A DNA stretch of 64,000 nucleotides, taken from contig NZ_VFOX01000001.1 of assembly GCF_006716345.1 (NCBI RefSeq), forward strand, positions 1,240,001 through 1,304,000, written 5' to 3'. Position numbers and translations under genes: made by a program. This DNA comes from Microbacterium saperdae (GTDB lineage: Bacteria; Actinomycetota; Actinomycetes; Actinomycetales; Microbacteriaceae). Every line of letters begins with the position of its first letter. The first letter of the stretch is position 1. A model generated the notes under the pieces. The model did no database searches, was not told the origin of the DNA, and saw only the letters and a program-made list of their open reading frames with translations. Positions 8,584 to 15,309 of this stretch are shown in pieces.

Positions 8584-8895
8584 CCCGTCGCGGTTAAGTC
8601 CGAGGACTCCTCCTACGCGCAAACACCACCGGCGCCGCACCCCTCAATAGCTATCGCACCGGATGAGCTATCCGACGCCCTGCTGACGCGCGCCTCGATT
8701 TGGGTTCCGTTGACGCACCTCCCTTCTGCGAGGCGTCACCGTGGACGAACACACCTCACCCGCTACCAACATCGCTGCGGGAACGACTGGCTCAACCAGC
8801 AGCAGTTTCGAGAGCCCAGAAGGTCTACGTGCCCTGCTCACCCGCCTGCACGAGTCCGGCCGTGACCCCGTTCGGTGGGCACTCTCTAATGGAGG
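8584..8895. other. 312-base stretch without a supported gene
   Basis: Between the exporter and the IS3 remnant I see no gene I can support. A GTG-started frame of 71 codons (from 8741) runs through into the IS3 sequence in the wrong frame and matches nothing I know. No clear hairpin terminator is visible. Confidence 0.4.
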
Positions 8896-9245
8896 ATGTT
8901 CAGTGTGGGAAACCAGCGCAAGGCATACACGCCTGAGTACAAAGACGAGGCTGTGAGGCTGGCGATTAGCACCGGCCGGCCGGTCGCGACGGTGGCACGG
9001 GAGCTCGGCATTGTTGAGCAGACGCTCGGCAACTGGGTCAAGGCTTACAAGGTCCAGCACGAGGCCGACGCGGGGGCGTTGTCCGAGACGGAGCGATCGA
9101 TGGCCACTCACGTCGGGTGATCGGCTGGGCTATCGATGACCACATGCGCACCGATCTCGTCGAGGACGCCCTGCAGATGGCGATCACGCTCCGCGGGACG
9201 CTGCCAGAGAATGTCGTGTTTCACACCGATAGAGGGACCCAAGGC
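8896..9245 (+). mobile_element. Internally deleted IS3-family element (OrfA N-terminus joined to OrfB core)
   Basis: The frame from 8896 (GTG 8905 is an alternative behind GGAGG) encodes a typical IS3 OrfA start, NQRKAYTPEYKDEAVRLAI with the HTH GRPVATVARELGIVEQTLGNW. It breaks after GALSETER. From about 9100 another frame gives an OrfB integrase-core segment (HSRRVIGWAIDDHMRTDLVE, then VVFHTDRGTQ), which includes the second catalytic Asp region. Everything between, including the rest of OrfA and the first half of OrfB, is missing, and the element is cut again by an IS30 end. It cannot transpose by itself. Confidence 0.8.
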
Positions 9246-9530
9246 GATTTCAACTGGTCGTCGCAACACCTCGTTCAGGAGGTGTCAGATGGTTCGTCGT
9301 CAGCAGGCCGCGGACAGGGCGATTCGGCCGATGCTCCGCTCGCCGGGGCATCCGAAGTTCCAGAAGCCCGTCGAGGCGGCGTTTTGGGGCGAGATCGCGA
9401 AGGGTCTGCTTGCGGGGGAAGCGGCAGGGGGTGTCGGCGTGGCGCCCGCGGTCGGCGCGAGATGGTTCCGACACGCTGGCGGCATGGCGCCGTTCGAAAT
9501 CACCCAGCAGCCATCGGGTCGCTACCGCGC
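9246..9530 (+). mobile_element. Left end of an IS30-family element (truncated transposase)
   Basis: An IS30-like terminal sequence (TTCAACTGGTCGTCGCAACA, about 9249-9268) is followed by a ribosome site AGGAGGTG and ATG 9289. The product starts MVRRQQAADRAI and has the N-terminal block of actinobacterial IS30 transposases: FWGEIAKGLLAGEAAGGVGV, then RWFRHAGGMAPF and SGRY. The similarity stops near 9526, where the frame runs into the antisense of the next gene and ends at 9621. The DDE catalytic domain and right end are absent, so this is a relic. Confidence 0.75.
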
Positions 9531-10017
9531 CGGAGGCCAGCACGTGTTCGATGAGTCGCAGATGGTTGAGATGCTTGCGGCGCGCACCAAAGGGCGGCGG
9601 CGGAATGATGTATGCGGGTGAGTAGATGCGCTCGCCCCGCGACAACGCCTGCTCCAACATGCTGTCGATGACAGGCACGTCGAAGGACTCCGTTGACACG
9701 CTGCCAACTGCCTGTTCGATCAGGTTCCAGGTCTCGGGCTTGTTGAAGAAGCGGAATAGCAACGTCCTCAACAGCACGTCTTCGGCGCTCTGCGGCCCGT
9801 CATATTGGGTGCGGATGAGCTCCTGCGACACACGATCGGCCGCGCGATACGCGTTCGTGAAGCGGTGCGCGCTGAGGATTTCGTCCTCCGACCATGGGCC
9901 ACGCATTCCGGCAAGTCGTCGATGGTAGATCCGCTGTCGCTCCGCGGCTACGTGCCAGTAGCTCCTCAGCACCGGGCTAGCTATGAGAGTGCGCGATCCC
10001 ACTCGTATGGACCTCAT
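9526..10017 (-). pseudogene. 5-hmdU DNA kinase-like protein (HMUDK helical domain), 3' end replaced by an IS30 fragment
   Basis: ATG 10017 follows a perfect AGGAGGT site. The first about 160 residues resemble the HMUDK_hel family (nucleotide kinase-like proteins tied to phage thymine hypermodification, also present in bacteria): LRSYWHVAAERQRIYHRRL, then HRFTNAYRAADRVSQ, TLLFRFFNKPETWNLIE and ERIYSPAYI. After about 9526 the frame only reads the antisense of the IS30 relic and continues to 9250 by chance. The family assignment is from memory of its motifs and is moderately sure. The start overlaps the upstream small gene (ATGA), so this was the last gene of a tight three-gene operon. Confidence 0.55.
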
Positions 10018-10202
10018 GGCACCTCCTCTGTGTTGCCGCGCTCGACTGTGGGCAAGAGTGGCATGCGCCGGCTTATCTCGGGTTCCCACACGACGGGAGC
10101 CAGGCCGTGGCGCAATCGTACGTCGCGTATCCCGGCCCAGCGCGCAGGGGTGCCGTGTGTCCCCCATAGATCAGGGTGGACACCATCAGACCGCGCTGTC
10201 AC
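10014..10202 (-). CDS. Small protein of unknown function between two coupled genes
   Basis: A GTG at 10202 overlaps the stop of the upstream membrane gene (GTGA), and the stop at 10014 overlaps the HMUDK-like start (ATGA). The 62-residue product (start VTARSDGVHPDLWGTHGTPA, later RLRHGLAPVVWEPEISRRMP) matches no family I can name. The double overlap argues that it is a real gene rather than a chance frame; composition gives no membrane or DNA-binding hint. A longer frame upstream exists but would run through the membrane gene. Confidence 0.4.
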   Translation of the reverse strand: MTARSDGVHPDLWGTHGTPARWAGIRDVRLRHGLAPVVWEPEISRRMPLLPTVERGNTEEVP

Positions 10203-10593
10203 GTCGCCGCGACGAGCAGAGCTGTCGCGAGTCCGGCGGTCATCAGGATGAGGCCCGCAACGGTGACAGCGCGAAAGACCCACGAGTACTTTGCCATTCG
10301 CCGCCAGCCGTGCGCCGTATCGGTATAGAGCACGTATCGGCAAGCATCGCCTGAAGCTCGCGAAGTGGGCGCTCGGCCAACTTCACGAGTGTTCTGTTCC
10401 GTTCTTTGAGAAGAAGAAACGCTATCGATGCGATAGCTCCGACTCCTGCGAGGGCGGCGGCGATCCAGTAGCTCTTCAGTCCGACGAAAGTGCCATAACC
10501 TGCGGTAAGCAGCGCAAATAGGACGAAGTACATGTTCATCGTCCTGATGCGCTGATCGGCATGCAGGGCGAACCAACTCCACGCATGGTCCAT
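10199..10593 (-). pseudogene. Three-helix membrane protein, frameshifted
   Basis: ATG 10593 (behind GGAGCAGCC) opens a product with WSWFALHADQR, two membrane helices (MYFVLFALLTAGYGTFVG; WIAAALAGVGAIASIAFLLL) and a cytoplasmic helix (LVKLAERPLRELQAMLADT). From about 10330 the meaningful sequence continues in another frame: YTDTAHGWRRMAKYSWVF, then a third helix (AVTVAGLILMTAGLATALLV), stopping at 10199. The two parts together form one sensible protein of about 130 residues, so I read a one-base indel near 10328-10340. I do not know the family by name; similar small membrane proteins with the xFxLHAxQR motif occur in accessory regions. It is the first gene of the HMUDK-like operon. Confidence 0.55.
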
Positions 10594-10797
10594 GGCTGCT
10601 CCGAACGGGTCCGATGGGGCCATTTTGGTGGAGCATGTGCCTACGCTACTTCGTGCGTGCGCTGTCGACCAGGCAGGCTTGGTCCGCGTAGCGGTCTGCG
10701 CCGTCCAAATGCGTCGCGGGGTCGGGTGTGCTGCCGTCGTCATCGGTCCTCCTGAAAACTCAGTGATCGGTCTGACCTAGACTGGCGCACTCCAGGG

Positions 10798-10816
10798 TAT
10801 GATTGCGTATACGCAA
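10798..10816 (+). promoter_or_regulatory. Promoter -10 and perfect palindromic operator of the toxin-antitoxin operon
   Basis: TATGAT at 10798-10803 is a good -10. It runs straight into the perfect 14-base palindrome TTGCGTATACGCAA at 10803-10816, which covers the expected start of transcription. The downstream gene begins with a helix-turn-helix domain, so autorepression by the antitoxin is the natural reading. AGGAGGT at 10821-10827 serves the GTG at 10834. Confidence 0.7.
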
Positions 10817-10833
10817 ACGAAGGAGGTGAAGCT

Positions 10834-11745
10834 GTGGACGCGGCAACGATGGTGAAGCGCGTGCGCGCGCTCAGCGGCGTCACCCGCAAGGAGCTCGCCC
10901 AGCTCGCTGGCCTTTCGCCCTCAACGATCGGGCGGATCGAACAGGGCGCACTGGACCCGACGTGGGGGACGCTCTCGCGCATCCTTGAGTCAACCGGATA
11001 CCGCATCAACGGGGACACCGTGGTCTCGGCCGGCGACCAGACGGCGATCACCGCCGCCCGCCCCGTGCTGGAATCATTGCTCACCCCTGCTGCCACGGCG
11101 ATGGCGGACGCTCTTGCTCCCGCGAGAGCGATTATGAACGCGGCTGCACGCGATATCAGTCGCTCGCTTGCGGACGAGATGGCAGCAGCCACCCGGGTCG
11201 CGCTCGCGCCCACGATGGAGATGTTCCAGCAGGCTGCCAGCTCTGTCGTCAACCAGTGGCTTGGCCGGTGGGCTCGCGCGGGGTGGCTGTCGGATCGAAC
11301 GGACGCCGACGACGCGGTGAGTGTCGCGGTCGCTGCGGGCAACGCCTGCAAGATCGCCCGCCGTAACGTCGCCCGCCGTCATGTCGTCGCTCCCAACGGA
11401 TGGCGCACGCTTGCGCGCCGGTTGGACGAGGAAGGCATCGACTACGCCGTCTCCGGACTCATTGCCGCCCGTCCGGATCGGGCGACCGCGACAGCGGTAA
11501 GCCCGGTGATCTACGTCGACGACCCATTCCTGGCGGTCACCAGGCTCGGCCTGGAGGAGACCGTGCCAGGGCGTGGTGTCCTACTGATCGCTCCCGGCGA
11601 TGACGAGCTCACGCGCGTTGAAATCGATGGAGGCATCCGGTTCGTCTCACGCGCGCAGGGCGTGCTCGACGCATTCGCAGGCTCCGGTCGGGAGCCCGAC
11701 AAGGCCGAGGACACGCTCCGCTCACTGCTGGCGGTCTCCGCATGA
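10834..11745 (+). CDS. Antitoxin-like regulator: HTH_XRE plus AbiEi-type C-terminal domain
   Basis: 303 residues from GTG 10834 (AGGAGGT six bases upstream). Residues 1-60 are a XRE helix-turn-helix (RKELAQLAGLSPSTIGRIEQGALDP). A long Ala-rich helical linker follows (about 75-170). The C-terminal part (GWRTLARRLDEEGIDYAVSG, then PVIYVDDPF, PGRGVLLIAPGDD and RFVSRAQGVLDAF) resembles the C-terminal domain of AbiEi antitoxins. The next gene overlaps by four bases and encodes a nucleotidyltransferase, so the pair looks like a type IV (AbiE-like) toxin-antitoxin or phage-defence module in which the first protein represses and neutralises. The XRE domain replaces the usual winged helix of AbiEi. 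Confidence 0.75.
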   Translation: MDAATMVKRVRALSGVTRKELAQLAGLSPSTIGRIEQGALDPTWGTLSRILESTGYRINGDTVVSAGDQTAITAARPVLESLLTPAATAMADALAPARAIMNAAARDISRSLADEMAAATRVALAPTMEMFQQAASSVVNQWLGRWARAGWLSDRTDADDAVSVAVAAGNACKIARRNVARRHVVAPNGWRTLARRLDEEGIDYAVSGLIAARPDRATATAVSPVIYVDDPFLAVTRLGLEETVPGRGVLLIAPGDDELTRVEIDGGIRFVSRAQGVLDAFAGSGREPDKAEDTLRSLLAVSA

Positions 11746-12608
11746 CCGGCGACTTCGACGACCTCGAGATCGAGATCATCACCTCGCGGCGAGCCCTCAT
11801 CGACGTTATCACCGGTCTCGCCGACCAGCGTGAAGCACTCACCGTGCTCGGCGGCCACGCGGTCGTCGAAGTCACCCAGGGCATCCTGGCGCTCCCTCCG
11901 GACGACACAACCCGCGACGGCGACCTCGGCGTCACCCCGAAGCTGCCCAGCGACGCCCCGAACCTCAGCGCCCGGATGACCGAGCTCGGCTTCGAAGCCG
12001 CGCGTCCTGAGCGCCCCGGCGTATGGTCACCGATCTCGCAGCGCGACCGCGACATCCACGACCGCGACAGCGTCGACCTCATCGCCCCGATGTCGCTCGC
12101 CCGCGGCGACCTCACCACGAACCGCAGCATCCGCGCCGCCCGCATCGGCGCCCACGGCAAGCACGCCGTCTCCGCGACACACGGCACCGAGCTCAGCATC
12201 CTCGACCGCCAGTGGCGTACGCTCCGCTCGTTCGACGGCGGGCCGACCGTCGACGCCTACGTCGCCGGCGCCTCCGCGCTGCTGTGCGCGAAGGCGTACA
12301 AAATCCACGACCGGCTCGATCCCACCGAGCTGCGCCGCAACGCCGACCGGCTGCGCCCGAAGGACTTCGCCGACCTCTACCGCCTCCTCCTCGTCATCAC
12401 ACCCGAGGACGCGGCGGGCGTCTTCGCCCAAGGGACCGCGGACCCGAAGATCAGCGACGCCGTCGCGCTCGGCAACGACTATCTCATCGAAATCCTCACC
12501 GACGCCTCGACTGTCGCCAGCATGGTCGCCGACGCCTGGGGCGACACCTCCCGCGAGGCCGAGTTCCACGCACACGTCGACAACTGGCGCCGACGCTTCG
12601 CTGCTTGA
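11742..12608 (+). CDS. Nucleotidyltransferase toxin-like protein (AbiEii-type)
   Basis: 288 residues, start ATG 11742 overlapping the antitoxin stop (ATGA). A nucleotidyltransferase-like core is visible: a GG motif in LTVLGGHAVVEV (about residues 35-46) followed by the acidic metal-binding pair in TRDGDLGVT (about 60-68). Downstream helices contain AYVAGASALLCAKAYKIHDR and LRPKDFADLYRLLLV, the Lys/Asp helix seen in AbiEii-like proteins. Such enzymes transfer nucleotides to RNA or protein and are toxic when unrestrained. Assignment to the AbiEii group rests on motif order and operon position; the exact target is unknown. Confidence 0.7.
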   Translation: MTGDFDDLEIEIITSRRALIDVITGLADQREALTVLGGHAVVEVTQGILALPPDDTTRDGDLGVTPKLPSDAPNLSARMTELGFEAARPERPGVWSPISQRDRDIHDRDSVDLIAPMSLARGDLTTNRSIRAARIGAHGKHAVSATHGTELSILDRQWRTLRSFDGGPTVDAYVAGASALLCAKAYKIHDRLDPTELRRNADRLRPKDFADLYRLLLVITPEDAAGVFAQGTADPKISDAVALGNDYLIEILTDASTVASMVADAWGDTSREAEFHAHVDNWRRRFAA

Positions 12609-12874
12609 GGGATCGTGCGGATCGCCTCCTCGTGGTCGGCCCCTGCGTCGTGTCGCGGGGCCACTGTCGGCTCCGGGAAGAGGGCCGGCCCGGCGGCCGC
12701 GCCGTAGCGCCCAGGTCCCGGCCGGGTCGGCCTAGGCGCCGAAGCTGCCGCGCACCTCACTTGGGAGAAGACGCACTAACGGATGCTTCCATAAACCCCG
12801 CATGAACCCTTGGCGCAGGCGCGAACGACTACCAAGAGCCGGGACCTGGCCGGGACCTGATGCATGCAATCCAT
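12609..12874. other. Stretch without a supported gene downstream of the toxin gene
   Basis: I see no credible coding region here. Frames on both strands are GC-driven and end without domain similarity. It leads into a tandem repeat and the tRNA-Pro fragment, so it probably belongs to the edge of a mobile element. Confidence 0.4.
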
Positions 12875-12924
12875 GCAATTCCTGACGTGAAATGGTGTCG
12901 CAATTCCTGACGTGAAATGGTGTC
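12875..12924. repeat. Perfect tandem duplication of a 25-base unit
   Basis: Two exact copies, 12875-12899 and 12900-12924, each start GCAATTCCTGACG and end AATGGTGTC. There is no spacer and no third copy. In reverse complement the unit starts GACACCATTTCACGTCAGG, which resembles an insertion-sequence end; a doubled IS end left after an excision is one explanation. Confidence 0.8.
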
Positions 12925-12977
12925 GTCTGAGGGGCACCGTGGCCCGAAAAATCAATGAACTGGGCTGAACCGTCTAC

Positions 12978-13021
12978 CTGGGGGTCAGGGGGTCGCAGGT
13001 TCACATCCTGTCGTCCCGACA
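12978..13021 (+). pseudogene. 3' half of tRNA-Pro(GGG), probable attachment-site remnant
   Basis: CTGGGGGTCAGG reads as the anticodon loop and 3' stem of a proline tRNA (anticodon GGG), followed by the variable region, the T arm GCAGGTTCACATCCTGT and an acceptor 3' strand ending TCGTCCCGACA. The 5' half (D arm and acceptor 5' strand) is absent: the bases before CTGGGGG do not pair. The T loop reads TTCACAT where functional tRNAs have A at position 58. Integrative elements often integrate at tRNA 3' ends and leave exactly such a copy, so I read this as an att remnant. Confidence 0.7.
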
Positions 13022-13125
13022 GAAAAGCCCAGGTGAAAGCGTTTTTCTCGCCTCGGCTTCGTCGTTTACGTTCGAGGGTTTATGGGGACCTTCGAGGACT
13101 GAGATGCATGCCGTGTTGATTCGGG

Positions 13126-13675
13126 CTAGACGTGTGGCCGCGCGGCCCGGAGGGTGTCGATGAGGGGTGTGGTTGCCCGGCTGATCCGGGATGCTGGGCG
13201 AGGTCGCCGGCAGCGATCGCGGTGTCGATCTCGGTGATGAGGGTGATGATCCCCTCAGGGACGCCGGCAGTGCGGAGGATCTCCGCGTGCTGATCAGCGG
13301 TGGTGTTCTGCACACTAATATCCCTGCCGAGCACTTCGGTGAGCACGGTGCCCAATTCTTGTTGTGTCCACGCGTCGTCGCCGCAGAGCTCGTAGATCGT
13401 GGCCGGGTCCTCGGTGGTGAGGACGACGGCGGCTGCGGCGGCGTAGTCGGCGCGGGACGCGCTGGCCACACGCCCGTTACCGGCGTTGGTCAGCAGTGTT
13501 CCGGTCTGGCAACAGCGTCCAGGGTCGGTAGGTAGTTCTCGCTGTACCAGCCGTTGCGCAGGATCGAGTAGTTCAGGCCGGAGGCGACCAGGTGAGCCTC
13601 GGTCTGCACATGTTCCGGGGCAACCGGGTGTAACGGTGGTGTCGGCGCCGAGCGTGTTCTCGTCACGACCACCAA
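13126..13675 (-). pseudogene. NmrA-type NAD(P)H:quinone oxidoreductase, broken by frameshifts
   Basis: Three frames on the minus strand make one recognisable protein: APEHVQTEAHLVASGLNYSI with NGWYSENYLPTLDAVA (13675 to about 13500), then ASRADYAAAAAVVLTTEDPA with AWTQQELGTVLTEVLGRDI and VPEGIITLITEIDTAI (about 13469-13200), then the C-terminal end ATTPLIDTLRAARPHV with the stop at 13126. The order is that of SDR/NmrA quinone reductases of about 285 residues. The N-terminal Rossmann half is missing and at least two indels separate the pieces. Confidence 0.75.
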
Positions 13676-14169
13676 GGGGTGGAAGCCGGCCGTATTAGGG
13701 TTCGGAAACCCGACCGCGATCGATTACGGAACGCGAGTCATACAAGTGCTGAAGGGGGCGAGCGGTTGATATGAGCCTTCCGAACCTGCCGATCAGTGGT
13801 CAGGTGTGTTCGAAACGGACACGGGGAATACAGCGAATAGCGCGTGGAATCTCTGAGCCGGGCGGCCGCGAGCCGATTGCCGATCAACCGCCTGATTGAG
13901 CCTCAACTGTCTGGGCGTCAACGAGAGACTATCCGCCAGCGTCCCACGTCAGAAAGCGACGGCGCCTTGTATGGTGCCACGCACAGCTGAGCCTTGTGTG
14001 TAGCTCGGTCCTATCTGAGTGAAACCGGGGACTGTTCGAGCAACCTGCTCCCAATGAGGCAACGAAGCCCTCGATCGCGATGGTTGGGATCTGATAGGGC
14101 TCATACCAGTTGCTGGTGTGCTCGTGTTCGTGACCGGCTTCGCGCCAGGACAACCCTACGGAGCCGCCG
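13676..14169. other. About 490 bases without a supported gene
   Basis: No frame here shows a domain, a ribosome site and a sensible start together. The base composition is slightly more AT-rich than its neighbours around 13740-13900. It lies between two pseudogenes and is probably decayed DNA. Confidence 0.4.
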
Positions 14170-14670
14170 TCATAGATCGTTAAGGTAGTCGCCGGGTTTC
14201 TCGGGCGGGAGGTAGCGCCCGTGCAGCGTTGTCCGGGTCTGGCAGAAGTTCACGTCCTCGAGGGGACCGTACGGGGAGCTCCCGGAAAGCCACCATCGGG
14301 CCGCCATGGTTGCTTGGTGGGCGATGCCAGTTATCTCGTGTCGGGGCTCAACGCGCGGTCGTCCCGTGCGGGGTCGTGCAGCGCCTGCCAGCACGGCACG
14401 CTCGGCGGTGCCGGCCGCGGCCGCCATATCGTCGTAGAGCTGCTGCAGCGCTTCCTCCCGCGGCGTGCCCCGTCGAGGCGTGAACGATATGCCACTTCGA
14501 GTTGTCGCTCCTTCATCCAGAGGGTGTCCGCGCCAGTGCGAAGCGGTGCCCCAAACGCGTCGTTGCGGAACACCAGGTGGGGCGCGACCGGAATCGCGGG
14601 GATCACGAGCGCGACAGCCCGCGTGTCCGTCGGCGATGGGATGGCGAAGGCCTGGACGCCGAAGAGTTGA
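14170..14670 (-). pseudogene. Frameshifted remnant, possibly of an AlbA_2-type DNA-binding protein
   Basis: Read on the minus strand, one frame gives AFAIPSPTDTRAVALVIPAI and HLVFRNDAFGAPLRTG with ADTLWMKERQLEVAYRSRL, and a second frame continues as GTPREEALQQLYDDMAAAAG to the stop at 14170 (PGDYLNDL). The first block resembles the end of AlbA_2 (Schlafen-like) domains, where a returned ligand strand is followed by an R-x-G-x-x-T-x-W-M helix. That assignment is weak. No start codon or promoter is visible and the N-terminal portion is lost near the TetR gene. Confidence 0.35.
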
Positions 14671-14708
14671 GCCGCGCAAGCCGCCGCCTCTGGAGCGCCG
14701 TCTCGTGG

Positions 14709-15296
14709 CTAGGGGGCAGGGGAGCTCGTGAGGGTGTGGGGTGGGTGCGTGAGTGCGATGAGGTCCGCTTCGAGCGTGGCGCGATCGTGGTCGGTGAGGA
14801 CGGCGCCCCACAGGGGGGCACTGTTGCTGCCGTCAGTCGCTGCTATGACGATCCGAACGATCACGGGATCGAGCCCATCGGCCATGAGCGCAGCACGCCA
14901 GGTCGCAGCGTCGCGTTGAGCGAGCTCTTCCAGTCCGCCCTCCAAGGCGAGGTGCATCGTCAGAGACAGATACGCGTGGAGCCCGGTGGGGTCGTCCGCG
15001 TGCGAGAAGCCGACCCGGAGATACGCTCGGGCCAGATGCCCGGGGGAGTCTTCGGGCTCGGCGGTAGCAGTCTGTTCGACTTCCGCTCGGAATCGGCGCA
15101 TGAGCTCGGTGGCAACGCCTTTCAGAAGTGCTTCCTTGTTCGGGAAGTGATACAGCAGGCCGCCCTTGGATACTCCGGCGGCGTCCGCGATCTCCGTGAC
15201 AGGGATTGCGGTGCCATGTGTGCTGATCAGGGTGGCGGCGGCGTCGAGGATCTGTTGTCTGGTGTCTTCTGCGCTGCGTCCCGCGATGCGTGCCAT
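14709..15296 (-). CDS. TetR-family repressor of the adjacent DHA2 efflux pump
   Basis: 195 residues. The HTH is TEIADAAGVSKGGLLYHFPNKEALL, typical of TetR, and the C-terminal ligand domain is of normal length. Two ATGs are adjacent (15299 and 15296); the second is spaced five bases from AGGAGGG and is preferred. The gene follows the MFS gene by 13 bases on the same strand, so both are cotranscribed from the promoter upstream of 16848. The palindrome AAACCGT-N9-ACAGTTT at 16860-16882 is the probable operator. Such TetR/DHA2 pairs give inducible drug efflux. Confidence 0.88.
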   Translation of the reverse strand: MARIAGRSAEDTRQQILDAAATLISTHGTAIPVTEIADAAGVSKGGLLYHFPNKEALLKGVATELMRRFRAEVEQTATAEPEDSPGHLARAYLRVGFSHADDPTGLHAYLSLTMHLALEGGLEELAQRDAATWRAALMADGLDPVIVRIVIAATDGSNSAPLWGAVLTDHDRATLEADLIALTHPPHTLTSSPAP

Positions 15297-15309
15297 CATG
15301 CCCTCCTCC

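Noticed and set aside
8741..8956. Small gene upstream of the IS3 remnant
   Set aside because: It runs into the IS3 sequence in the wrong frame and has no similarity I can recognise.
12875..12924. Possible CRISPR array
   Set aside because: Only two direct copies with no spacers, and no cas gene nearby.
12978..13021. Functional tRNA-Pro gene
   Set aside because: The 5' acceptor strand and D arm are absent and the conserved A58 of the T loop is C.
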